DNA from: Cyclobacteriaceae bacterium | GTDB lineage: Bacteria; Bacteroidota; Bacteroidia; Cytophagales; Cyclobacteriaceae | DNA: 64,000 bases | NCBI GenBank assembly: GCA_022841475.1 | Contig: JALHRJ010000004.1 | Span: 6,771-70,770, forward strand | Direction: 5' to 3' | Shown here: one piece after another, positions 26,414 through 36,100 of the stretch | How positions within the stretch are numbered: position 1 is the stretch's first letter | How the letters are laid out: each line of letters starts with the position of its first letter | Translations under genes and position numbers: made by a program | Notes under the pieces: generated by a model | The model's input: the letters and a program-made list of their open reading frames with translations, nothing else | Told to the model about the DNA's origin: nothing | Databases searched by the model: none

Positions 26414-27739
26414 CTAACTCGCCACTTCAATTTTCACTTTCAGCTTTTTGAGTTTTTCATTCTTTATGTTGGATAGCATCTTAGTCACCCGCTCGCGTTT
26501 CACAGAAACATAAGAAGCAAAATCAAGGGTTGTAATTAATCCGATGTCCTCACTGGTTAAGCCACCCTTTTTAGTTAGCAGTCCTACAATATCACCCTTA
26601 CTGATTTTGTCCTTTTTACCAGCACTGATGTATAGGCAGACAAAATGGGGTGGTGGTGGAAGTTGTAATTTGCTGCCGATCTTAAGTTCTGTTACTGTTT
26701 TGTCTATATACTGTGGCAAGGTTTCATCATCGGCCAAGACGAGGTAAGCCTGACCTTCGGCATGCATGCGTGCTGTGCGCCCGTTGCGATGGATGAAGGC
26801 TTCTTCTTGTGGCGGTAATTGATAATGGGTCACATGTTTGATTTCAGGAATATCCAGTCCGCGCGCAGCGAGATCGGTGGCAATTAGAACATTGTGGGCA
26901 CCACCGCGAAATCGGATCAGATTTTTTTCACGATCTATTTGTTCCATAGCCCCGTGCAAGATGCCGTGTTCAAATTTATTTTTGGTGAAGAGTGCGCTGA
27001 TACGTTCAACAGCTTCTCGATGGTTGCAAAACACCAGACACACTTCCTGATTAAATCCAGCTACCAATTTCAACAGTGTCTCAACCTTTTCTGCACTTTT
27101 TGTGTGTACGACCTTCAAGGTTAATTTTGAATCAGCATTGTCTTTCAAGAAGTTGATCGTCTCAGGATTTTTAAATGGCAAAAAATCAGGCCATACGTCC
27201 AGCCGGGTTGCTGAAGTTAGGATATGTTGTTGTTTCCCGGTAAGGGCTTTAAAAATTATAGTGAGTTGTTCATGGAAACCCAACTGCAATGATTTATCAA
27301 ACTCGTCCAATACCACCATCTTCACGGCTCGGGGATCAAAAGATTTTTTAAAAATATGCTCACTTAGTCGACCCGGTGTGGCAATGATAACAGCGGGGGC
27401 TTCGCTTAAACTATTTTGTTCAATCTTCATGGAATGACCACCATAACAAACACTTACTTTGCAGGAGGTCTTCATCGCTCTGAATACCTGTTCAATCTGC
27501 AGCGCCAGTTCGCGCGAAGGTGTTATGATCAATGATTGCACACCCGCTGTATCCGGATTAAGTTTATTCACCAGCGGGATCAGAAAGGCAAGGGTCTTGC
27601 CAGAACCTGTGGGTGCCAGTAGCGTGAGATTGTGAGTGGATGCTGCCTTTTCAATGAACGTAAGTTGCATTTCATTGAATTGAGCAATGGATAAATTCTT
27701 TAAGAATCCGGCATGGGTTACGTTCAGGTTTTGTTGCAT
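26414..27739 (-). CDS. DbpA-like ATP-dependent RNA helicase (DEFD-box)
   Basis: The protein has 441 residues. Helicase motifs are in order: Q-motif region, LLAPTGSGKTLAFL (I), ITPSRELALQ (Ia), IATPGRL (Ib), VVLDEFDKSL (II), LTSATRLD (III), ATDLAARGLDIPE (V) and HRNGRTARM (VI). The C-terminal 70 residues match the DbpA RNA-binding domain (KGDIVGLLTKKGGLTSEDIG, TMLDFASYVSV-like). DbpA helicases act in 23S rRNA hairpin 92 remodelling during 50S assembly. Motif II reads DEFD instead of DEAD; ATP-binding Asp and Glu are kept, so activity is expected. Cytoplasmic. Confidence 0.88.
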   Translation of the reverse strand: MQQNLNVTHAGFLKNLSIAQFNEMQLTFIEKAASTHNLTLLAPTGSGKTLAFLIPLVNKLNPDTAGVQSLIITPSRELALQIEQVFRAMKTSCKVSVCYGGHSMKIEQNSLSEAPAVIIATPGRLSEHIFKKSFDPRAVKMVVLDEFDKSLQLGFHEQLTIIFKALTGKQQHILTSATRLDVWPDFLPFKNPETINFLKDNADSKLTLKVVHTKSAEKVETLLKLVAGFNQEVCLVFCNHREAVERISALFTKNKFEHGILHGAMEQIDREKNLIRFRGGAHNVLIATDLAARGLDIPEIKHVTHYQLPPQEEAFIHRNGRTARMHAEGQAYLVLADDETLPQYIDKTVTELKIGSKLQLPPPPHFVCLYISAGKKDKISKGDIVGLLTKKGGLTSEDIGLITTLDFASYVSVKRERVTKMLSNIKNEKLKKLKVKIEVAS

Positions 27740-27773
27740 CGCACAAAGGTAGCTGTAAGCAAGCAGCTTTACG

Positions 27774-28463
27774 TTACCTTTCGTTGTAGACTTTTAGTCG
27801 GGTGGCACCCTTATAAAATATAAATGCAGCAATAGCCATCAGTACATGACTCAGGTCGATATAATTAAACCAGGTATGAATTGAAAAGTGATTCATAAAT
27901 ACCAGGGCTGCGAGGCAGGCAACCATGACAGCAATTAATATAATCTTACTTCCAGAGTCGCGTGTCTTTAGATAGGTGTAACCATGAAAGGGCAATACAA
28001 TAGCCAGCAAGCCATACCCTGAGTGAAACTCAACCCATTCAAAGTTTAACGTGAAGATCGTGATCGACATAATGGTGAGTAACTCAACGATGTTGAGAAT
28101 CAAAAAGAACTTACCCAATCGTGGGTCGATTAACGGCCGGGCATATTCAATTGCAGATCGTTCAATGAAAGCAACCGAAAGCATACTAACGATCCAGCCG
28201 GGTAACTTCCACGCGAAGGAAAAGGCATACAAAAAGCCATGGCCGATGATCCCACCGAACAATGTAGCAAAGCCAAGCAGGAGAAAATACATTCGGAAGT
28301 AAAGGTGAGTTTTGCTACCAAATTCTTCTTTCTTCAACTGATAGAATGCGTAAAAGCATACGGCCGATACAAGCAGATCGGTGAGGGTATTCATGGGTTC
28401 GTCTACCCGAATACCTAATAGTGAAATGGAAGGTTGAGATAATTCTGATAATTCAAGATTCAT
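27774..28463 (-). CDS. Multi-pass inner-membrane protein of unknown function
   Basis: The product has about 229 residues from ATG 28463 (MNLELSELSQPSISLLG); a longer frame begins at TTG 28514 but has no support. Six or seven hydrophobic helices are visible, for example TDLLVSAVCFYAFYQL, FLLLGFATLFGGIIGHGFLYA, FLILNIVELLTIMSITIF, IILIAVMVACLAALVFM and VLMAIAAFIFYKGA. A conserved-looking GHG (IIGHGFLY) and several His (FHSGYG, FHGYTYL, NHFSIHTWF) sit near helix ends. No confident family assignment; it resembles Bacteroidota DUF6962-type membrane proteins. It lies 35 bp upstream of the helicase gene on the same strand and could be co-transcribed. Confidence 0.72.
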   Translation of the reverse strand: MNLELSELSQPSISLLGIRVDEPMNTLTDLLVSAVCFYAFYQLKKEEFGSKTHLYFRMYFLLLGFATLFGGIIGHGFLYAFSFAWKLPGWIVSMLSVAFIERSAIEYARPLIDPRLGKFFLILNIVELLTIMSITIFTLNFEWVEFHSGYGLLAIVLPFHGYTYLKTRDSGSKIILIAVMVACLAALVFMNHFSIHTWFNYIDLSHVLMAIAAFIFYKGATRLKVYNER

Positions 28464-28595
28464 ACGCTCGGACAGCAATAGCGCAAATATTATCTCTTTT
28501 TGTTTTTGATCCAATGACTTTCATCACAGGAGTTGCTTTCAGGTATCGTGAGTGGTGTCTTAAAATGACCGATTCATCTTATTAGTTAAAAATTC

Positions 28596-28603
28596 TATCT
28601 TTG
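28596..28603 (+). promoter_or_regulatory. Candidate -7 promoter element for the histidine kinase gene
   Basis: TATCTTTG matches the Bacteroidota -7 consensus TAnnTTTG exactly and lies 18 bp before the ATG at 28622, giving a predicted leader of about 12 nt. No clear TTG box is seen 17-23 bp upstream, so it may need an activator. Confidence 0.5.
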
Positions 28604-28621
28604 AAAGTGGGTCTATAGTTT

Positions 28622-30628
28622 ATGTGTTGGCAACCTTTGAGTAGAATATGTTTAACATTAGGTATTCTGGTTGTAACCGGAATTGTTCAGGGCCAGATCT
28701 TTGACAACTCACGAACCGACCCATATCGAGCAGTATTTGTTGCTACTGATGACTTCGACTCTTCTTATTTGGCGGTTCTGGAAAACACATTCAGGATGCC
28801 ACTTCCAGATTCCCTTAAGCTCGCTATCGGCAATGATTTAGCTTACTACTGGCACACACGAAATCTGGATAAAGCGCAGGCGTGGGCAGATACTGTTTAT
28901 CGTTTGGCAGTATCCAGACAGAACATCCTTTGGCAAGGCCGACTGCAAACTACACTCGGTGGAATATTATTACGGAAGGATAAATTGGATACAGCCATGG
29001 CCGTGTTGGAATCAGCCAAAATGAAATTACCTATACAGGATTGGCCGCATTTGTTTACACAGATGGGGTATGTGATGGAACGCCAAGGCTTGTTGAGTAA
29101 AGCTGCTGATTATGCACTGCAGGGATTACAAATAGGGGATAGCATCCGGGATTTAAAGGCTCGCGCGATGGCTTATAGCGACTTAAGCAATCTTTTTTGG
29201 AAACAATCAAAGTTTGAAAAGGGTATTGAATATGGTTTGGAAGCAGAATCTCTTTTTAAGCAACGAAATATCAACGATCTGGATTATAGCTTTACTCTTT
29301 ATGTGATCGGAAACAACTACTTGAAAATAAATGAGTATGCAGTCGCTCAGGAATATTTTGATAAGGCGCTTGCAATCAGTGAGCGATATCAGTTTTATAA
29401 CAACCTGGCAGATATTTATATTTCGCTAGCTGAACTGTATACGCTAACCCAACGCTACATGCAGGCTGAAGTTGCTGCCAGAAATGCCATTCGTTATTCT
29501 GCTTTATTGAATAATAATTTCATGCAAATGCGGTCCTGGCTGGAACTTGGGAAACTACAAAACCTGATGCAGCAGTCTTCGCTGGCTATTGAAAGTCTGA
29601 AAAAATGCTTACAGGTAGGAACCGAAAATTTTAATGACACCTATTTTTTACACATTGCCTATAAAGAATTAGGTACAGCCTATGCTCAACTGGGTGATTA
29701 TAAAAATGCACATGCCGCTTTGGTAACGTATGATCAGCTTAAGGACAGTGTTTTTACCGCTGAAGCAGATCAGCGCATAGCACTCCTTCAAACGGAATTT
29801 GAAGTGGCACAGAAGGAATCTACCATTAAAGTCCAGGAGCAACTTATTTCTCAACAAAAGCGAGTGCAAATTTTATTTCTGATAGGTGTGGTTTTGTTAG
29901 GCCTGATGGTGTTGATTTTATACCGAACCTATCGCAACAAACTTCGGGTAAATGCGCAACTAAATAGCTTGAACGAAAGCCTGGCGCATAAAAATCAGCA
30001 ACTCGATAAACGAAATTCAGAAAATGAATTATTGTTACGCGAAATACATCATCGGGTAAAAAATAATCTGGAAATCGTTTCGGGGTTGCTGTCCCTGCAG
30101 GCTGCGCAAATTGAAAACCCATCCGCTCAAGCTGTTATGCTCTCCAGCCAAAACCGGGTATTGTCAATGGGCATTATTCACCAAAAGCTGTATCAAAAAG
30201 ATAACCTCGCAGCCATTGAGATGAAGGATTATTTTCAAAATTTGGGCGAGAGCATTCTCGATTCGTTTAATGAGTTGAATCGCATCAACATCCATTGTGA
30301 TATGGAACCTCTCGAACTGGATGTTGACACAGCGGTGCCCATTGGCCTTATTGCTAATGAGCTCATCACGAATGCATTAAAATATGCTTTTACAGAAAAT
30401 CGATCCGGAGAAATTCAGATTCGACTGGTAAAAACAATGGTTGAAAATGAATTGATGTTTCAAGTCAAAGACAATGGTGTGGGTAAGCCCGCTCAAGCGA
30501 TTTCCAAAGGAACAGGCTTTGGGACAGAACTTGTTACCTTGCTGGTGAAACAACTGGATGGCAAACTTAGGCTTGACACAAACGAAGGAACAACCATCAC
30601 TATTAACTTTAAATACCCACAGGTATAA
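28622..30628 (+). CDS. TPR sensor histidine kinase (HisKA_2/HWE type)
   Basis: The protein has 668 residues. It has a signal/anchor (about 1-25), TPRs over about 55-385 (YALQGLQIGDSI, YVIGNNYLKINEYAVAQEYF, ELGTAYAQLGDYKNAHAAL), a transmembrane helix near 415-438 (ILFLIGVVLLGLMVLIL), a short coiled coil, then the dimerisation/phosphoacceptor helix LLLREIHHRVKNNLEIVSGL of the HisKA_2 group and a HATPase domain (ANELITNALKYAF, VKDNGVGKP, GFGTELVTLL). The TPR part is expected in the periplasm and the kinase in the cytoplasm. The stop overlaps the next start (TAATG), so it is co-translated with a LytTR response regulator, its obvious partner. The signal sensed is unknown. Confidence 0.9.
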   Translation: MCWQPLSRICLTLGILVVTGIVQGQIFDNSRTDPYRAVFVATDDFDSSYLAVLENTFRMPLPDSLKLAIGNDLAYYWHTRNLDKAQAWADTVYRLAVSRQNILWQGRLQTTLGGILLRKDKLDTAMAVLESAKMKLPIQDWPHLFTQMGYVMERQGLLSKAADYALQGLQIGDSIRDLKARAMAYSDLSNLFWKQSKFEKGIEYGLEAESLFKQRNINDLDYSFTLYVIGNNYLKINEYAVAQEYFDKALAISERYQFYNNLADIYISLAELYTLTQRYMQAEVAARNAIRYSALLNNNFMQMRSWLELGKLQNLMQQSSLAIESLKKCLQVGTENFNDTYFLHIAYKELGTAYAQLGDYKNAHAALVTYDQLKDSVFTAEADQRIALLQTEFEVAQKESTIKVQEQLISQQKRVQILFLIGVVLLGLMVLILYRTYRNKLRVNAQLNSLNESLAHKNQQLDKRNSENELLLREIHHRVKNNLEIVSGLLSLQAAQIENPSAQAVMLSSQNRVLSMGIIHQKLYQKDNLAAIEMKDYFQNLGESILDSFNELNRINIHCDMEPLELDVDTAVPIGLIANELITNALKYAFTENRSGEIQIRLVKTMVENELMFQVKDNGVGKPAQAISKGTGFGTELVTLLVKQLDGKLRLDTNEGTTITINFKYPQV

Positions 30629-31368
30629 TGGACTCGATTAAGATTCTGATCGTAGAAGATGAAATGATTATTGGTGCCAGGATTTCGATGCAACTTTCGA
30701 ATCTTGGTTACGAGGTTACCGGCATACTGCCCCGCGGGGAGGATGCTATTGTTCATGTGCAGGAAAGTAAACCGGATCTTGTATTGATGGATATAAACTT
30801 GAAGGGGAGTATGGATGGCATCGAAACAGCAACGCAATTGCAGCAACTCGTTAATGTTCCTATCATTTATCTTACCGCCAATGCAGATGAGCCTACCTTT
30901 AACCGGGCCAAAGCCACCAGGCCGTTTGCTTTTATTGCCAAGCCTTATAAACAATTAGATTTGCAGCGTGCCATTGAGCTCACCATCAGCCGCATGGCAG
31001 AGGATGTAAATGGACTTATCGTTGCCGACAAAGACGAGGATTCTACTTTTGTATTAAACGATCGAATCTTTGTTCGGCATAAAGAGAAAATGGTAAAGAT
31101 CATGTTGGCAGACCTTCTTTATCTGCAGGCGGACAGGAATTATAGCCATCTGTTTACGAAAGAAAAAGACTACGTATTAGCTGTTACCCTGAAGGCAATT
31201 GAAGAGAAGCTTCCTGCAAAACTATTTTTACGAATTCATCGATCCTATATCGTCAATCTAACTCACATCGAAGAAGTTTTGGAAGGCAGTGTAAAGATTG
31301 CAGAGCAAACTATTCCGATGGGTGCCGGGATGCGGGAGGTTCTGCTCAAGGGTATGCGGACGTTGTAA
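30628..31368 (+). CDS. LytTR-family response regulator
   Basis: The protein has 246 residues. The receiver domain (about 1-120) has the acidic pair in ILIVEDEMIIG, phosphoacceptor Asp55 in LVLMDINLKG and the conserved Lys in FIAKPYKQLD. The C-terminal LytTR DNA-binding domain (about 145-246) has DLLYLQADRNYSHLFTK and LFLRIHRSYIVNLTHIEEV. It pairs with the kinase gene that it overlaps by one base. A 160-bp gap separates it from the TIR/nSTAND operon on the same strand, making that operon a plausible target or a read-through partner. Confidence 0.92.
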   Translation: MDSIKILIVEDEMIIGARISMQLSNLGYEVTGILPRGEDAIVHVQESKPDLVLMDINLKGSMDGIETATQLQQLVNVPIIYLTANADEPTFNRAKATRPFAFIAKPYKQLDLQRAIELTISRMAEDVNGLIVADKDEDSTFVLNDRIFVRHKEKMVKIMLADLLYLQADRNYSHLFTKEKDYVLAVTLKAIEEKLPAKLFLRIHRSYIVNLTHIEEVLEGSVKIAEQTIPMGAGMREVLLKGMRTL

Positions 31369-31528
31369 TGCACCGATGGCTTGAGTAATTCGAACTGAAA
31401 CTCATGGCTGATAAAGATTTCATCCATTCGCACAATTTTATACCTTTTTCATCCGCCATAAGACCACTGTTTTGTTGATAGTACGGAGTATTCTTCCTAT
31501 TATTAGGGTCTAATCTAATGTATTGCCT

Positions 31529-33130
31529 ATGCCTTCTATCGTACCGGGTTATGAATATGATATTTTTATCAGTTACCGGCACAATGACAATAAATATGAT
31601 GGTTGGGTAACGGAGTTTGTAGAAAAGCTTAAACAAGAATTAGACGCGACTTTAAAAGATAAACTTTCTGTTTATTTTGATAAGAATCCCCAGGAAGGTC
31701 TGCTGGAAACACACCAGGTTCATGAATCGCTGCAGGGTAAAATCAAATCCCTGATTTTTATTCCCATTGTATCACAGACTTATTGTGATCTTAACTCTTT
31801 CGCCTGGAAGGATGAATTTCTCCGGTTTATATCAGAAGCAGACCGCGACAGTATTGGTAAAGTAGTACGTACCGCCACCGGCAACGTAATCAATCGGGTA
31901 CTCCCGATTAAAATTCATGAAATTGAATCTGATGATGTTCGCCTTCTTGAACGTGAGTTGGGTGGAATTCTTCGCTCCATTGATTTTATATACCAGGATG
32001 CCGGAGTTAACAGACCCTTGCGTTCTAAAGATGATGAACTTTCCGGAGCACAAACCCGCTTATTGTTTCGCAATCAGATTAATAAAGTTGCTAATTCGAT
32101 CAAAGAGTTAGTAGCCGGAATAAAGATGGTGAATAGAGGTGAAACGGCTCCGGTCAGTGCACACTCATTAACCATTGACAAGCCGTTAACAACATCAAGT
32201 TTCTCTACGTCCTTACCCGCGGGTATTAAAGTGCATGTTATTGATAGAAGTAAGCCTTCCATTTTTCTTGCCTGGACGTCCAGCGAACTAAAAGCCCAAC
32301 GTGAAGAGATTGCGTTGGTATTGCAAAAAGCTGGCTTCGCTGTATTGCCTTCAACCGATTGCCCGGCTGATGACGAAGAGTTCAAAACAAAAGTGCAGGA
32401 AGAGTTGGCCAAATGCTCATGCTCGCTTCATATTTTGGGTAATGAATTTGGCAGAAGATTCGAGATTGAAAGCGATAAATCATTTCCGCAATATCAATTT
32501 GACGAAGTAAGAAAATTAGTTGAAACGGCTACCTCCGATTTTCAATGTTTTGTCTGGAATGTAAATAATCCTTCACGACCTGTTAATCCGGCTCAACAGG
32601 ATTTTCTCCGCCACATTCGCAACAACATCACGCGTAACATGATGTTCAGTAATAGCCTCGGAGCGATGCAACTGGTAGACGATATTCGTGTAGTGATGAT
32701 GAAGGAGGAGGTCCAGTTATTTGACTCCAAGGACACAGACATATTTTTTATCTTTAATCAGCAAGACGAAAGTGATGCCGGGCGCATCACCGATCTGATC
32801 AGTGAATATTACCCGATTGAGACGTTGAACATCATGCCCGATGGAGATGAATCGTATCGCGAAAAATCAGCCCAGCAGATTCCAAGAAGCAAGCTGGCCG
32901 TTGTTTATTTTAAATATGCGGCCGATTGGGCTATTCCCTTTGTAAAGCAAATCTGGAAAGAAATAGGAGGGGCCTCTTCGCCAACTCAAATTATGTTGGT
33001 GGGTGAGAATGATCCAATCAGTAATGCTTCACGGGTATTTAAAGCTCCCAAAGTTGTATCTACCATTGTGTCTAAGGAAGAGGTGCCCGAAGAGGTGAAG
33101 AAGGTTTATGTTAAAGTCGTAAAACTCTAG
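31529..33130 (+). CDS. TIR-domain protein with two further TIR/DUF4062-like modules
   Basis: The product has about 533 residues from ATG 31529; the TTG two codons earlier is not needed, and the sister gene at 45405 starts identically with MPS. Module 1 (about 8-200) is a TIR domain: YEYDIFISYRHND, SVYFDKNPQEGLLETH, and SFAWKDEF with Glu96 at the usual NADase catalytic position. Module 2 (about 240-350) begins SIFLAWTSSELKAQREEI and ends GNEFGRRFE, like TIR/DUF4062-type alpha/beta domains in conflict systems. Module 3 (about 405-533) begins DIFFIFNQQDESDAGRI and also looks TIR-like, without an obvious catalytic Glu. It is the first gene of an operon, 9 bp before the first nSTAND gene, so it is the likely effector of that sensor. 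Confidence 0.82.
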   Translation: MPSIVPGYEYDIFISYRHNDNKYDGWVTEFVEKLKQELDATLKDKLSVYFDKNPQEGLLETHQVHESLQGKIKSLIFIPIVSQTYCDLNSFAWKDEFLRFISEADRDSIGKVVRTATGNVINRVLPIKIHEIESDDVRLLERELGGILRSIDFIYQDAGVNRPLRSKDDELSGAQTRLLFRNQINKVANSIKELVAGIKMVNRGETAPVSAHSLTIDKPLTTSSFSTSLPAGIKVHVIDRSKPSIFLAWTSSELKAQREEIALVLQKAGFAVLPSTDCPADDEEFKTKVQEELAKCSCSLHILGNEFGRRFEIESDKSFPQYQFDEVRKLVETATSDFQCFVWNVNNPSRPVNPAQQDFLRHIRNNITRNMMFSNSLGAMQLVDDIRVVMMKEEVQLFDSKDTDIFFIFNQQDESDAGRITDLISEYYPIETLNIMPDGDESYREKSAQQIPRSKLAVVYFKYAADWAIPFVKQIWKEIGGASSPTQIMLVGENDPISNASRVFKAPKVVSTIVSKEEVPEEVKKVYVKVVKL

Positions 33131-33139
33131 TAGGCCTTC

Positions 33140-36100
33140 ATGATCGAAGAATCTCCCATCTGCCCCTATACTGGCCTTCGACCTTTTACGGAGGACGAAT
33201 CACTTTATTTTAAAGGACGCGATGAACATATCAATCAAGCTACCAAGCAGCTTGAAAAAAATAAGTTCATCATGCTTACGGGGGCTTCGGGGGATGGAAA
33301 ATCCTCACTGGTATATGCAGGCATAGTGCCCAATGCCAAAGCAGGATTTTTAAAATCACAATTTTCAAATTGGGTATTGGTTGATTTCCGCCCTGAGCGA
33401 AATCCATTAGGCAACTTATGCCGTGTGCTGGCGCGACAACTAGGCATTGCAAATGAAAGTACTGTCCGCACAGAATTAAGCCATGGATTCTCTGCATTAG
33501 TCGATATCTATAAGGCATCTTCACTTTATACGAACACTTCCGATGTGGAGTGGAGTGAGTTGGACGACAACAATAAAACTATTCGCAAACGCAGCTCTGC
33601 CAATCTGATTATTGTGGCGGATCAGTTTGAAGAATTTTTCACCAATCCTGAAAATTTTCATAAAGGTGTCCCTTCTCAGGAAGCGGATTTAGTGACGAAC
33701 CTCTTACTGGAAACAGCCAGAATTGCCCTGGAGGAAAAACTTCCGATCTACATCATCATCACGATGCGGTCGGACTTTATCGGGCAGTGTGCTTCTTTTC
33801 GTGGATTACCGGAGGCGATCGGGTTCTCACAATTTTTTGTGCCGCGCTTGAATCGTGCCCAATTGCAGGAAGTAATAGAAGAGCCAGCTGTTCTCAGCGG
33901 TAACCGCATCTCACGCAGACTAACCGAGCGACTGATTCATGATATGGTAGAGGGTACGGATCAGTTACCCATCCTGCAACATGCTCTGAATCAGATCTGG
34001 AAGATGGCTGATGAAGGCGCTGCTGAAATGGATCTGCTCCATTATGCAATGGTGGGCGGGATGAACGGCACGGAACTGCCTGCAGCAGATATGGACCGAT
34101 TTAAAAATTGGTTCGCGGGATTACCAGCAAAAATACAGGCTTGTTATGATCAACCTGATTTGCAAAATGTACTGAACAGTCATGCAAATAAACTATATCA
34201 GTTTGCCGCTGATTCATACCGGCAACAACATAAAGATGTAATTAGTGATCAAGATGCCGCCCGGATTATAGAATCTGCATTTAAATGTCTGACAAAAATT
34301 GATAGCAGTCGGGCTGTGCGCAACCGCATGACGCTGGGCGAAATTACGGCTATTATTAATCAGCCGCATTTGGATTTTAAGAAGGTAGGTAAAGTGTTGA
34401 GTATTTTCCGCGAACCGGGTAATACATTGTTGAGACCATTCACCGAGAAAGTGCCAGAGCTACATGAAAATTCAGTGCTTGATATTACCCACGAAAGTTT
34501 AATTCGCAACTGGGGTAATCTGGCGCAGTGGGCAAAGGATGAATTTGACAGCTACACGACCTACCTGGATTTCAGTCAACAGCTAAACCGTTGGGTGGAG
34601 AGTGGAAAATCAAATTCATTCTTACTCTATATCGGTCCGCTTACTTTTTTCGAAAACTGGTTTGAAAAAAATAAACCCAATGTAGAATGGATTGCCCGGT
34701 ATTTGGGTGAGGAACTTGAACATGATCAGCGGAAAACCAAGGCGGCTTCCATTCTCAGCAATGCACAAGAGTTTTTACAGCGCAGCGCCAGCAAGCATGC
34801 TATCACCCGGGCAGTGATGAAATACGGACCACGCAGGATTGCCGCGGGGATAGGTATCGTGTTAGTCATGGTGCTAAGTTCTTTTGGTTTGAAAACCTAT
34901 CTCGACAGGCGAGATACTGCGGTATTGGAGAGCATCAAACAGCAAAGTATCCAAATACTTAATAATCCTAAACTTCGCTTTGGCGACCGGGGCTGGCTGG
35001 CAGTTAATAATTTACAACTTAAGCTGACCACCATACCCGAAATAGTTGACCGCGTAAAAGATCCCCTTGAAAAAATAAAAGTGGCCAATGGCATCGCGGT
35101 AGCATTGGTTGTGCAGGGAAGAACGGAACCCGCTATAGAGATTTCCAAATCATTCGCAATCACCGATAGTTTATTTTCGCAATACTCGGTTCCTTTCGGG
35201 AATGCAAAGCAACTATCCGATTACATTTCTATTGCCAATGATTGGCGCGCGACACTCGGGCTTGCACATTATTACAATCCCTCTAACGATATTTTTCAAC
35301 TACAGATTAAAAATGCGCAACGTGGCGCACACACGGTGCTTACTATTCTTCAACAGGAGCCACGCGACTTTACAGATATCGCTAATTTTTCAATCATGTT
35401 GGAAGATGCTATCAATTTTAATGCATTTACCCAACAACAGTTGCAAGATTTAATAAAGGCTCTTTCTCCCTTTGATGGCAATGAAAGGAGTGAATGGGTG
35501 ACTAGCAGATACACCCGGGATGTATTGCGTGCTATTGGCTATCAGGGATATTCGCTCAACTACAATGGACTATATCAGAAATTGGCTTACCTCTATGCGG
35601 CTACCGGCAATCCGGTAAAGGCATTGCAGGCCATGGATACCGTGTTGAAGTATAATAGCACGTATTTCATGAGCGACTATGCCACCATGTTGGATAATGC
35701 CGCCAACGTTGCTTCTGTTTTTTACCGGAGCAATCAGGCTAATAGCCTGGATGAATTTGTGCAGGGGTATTGCGCCCGTAAAAAGATCACAGAGATCGCG
35801 TTTTACCAACGCTTGCAGGCTCGCATGAAGCCTTATCAATTAACCCGGAATGTGAAGTTTTTTGATTTTTGGGTTGAGTCTCAAAACCTTAACCTGCAAT
35901 ATGGCGATCAGGAAGAAATTAGTTTCTTCTTTGAGATGCTGCGTGAGGCTATTCAGAAAAGTAATGATGCCGATGAGCGTAATTTCTTGCTGGCAATAAG
36001 CTACAAAGACGAGGGCATTTTTACCGCGCACCGGGCCGAAGTGGTCAATAAGAAATATGATGAACAAAAGTTGAAAGATCTATTTGATAAGAGTCTTAAA

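Noticed and set aside
31523-31529. TTG start for the first TIR gene
   Set aside because: ATG two codons downstream matches the start of the homologous TIR gene at 45405.
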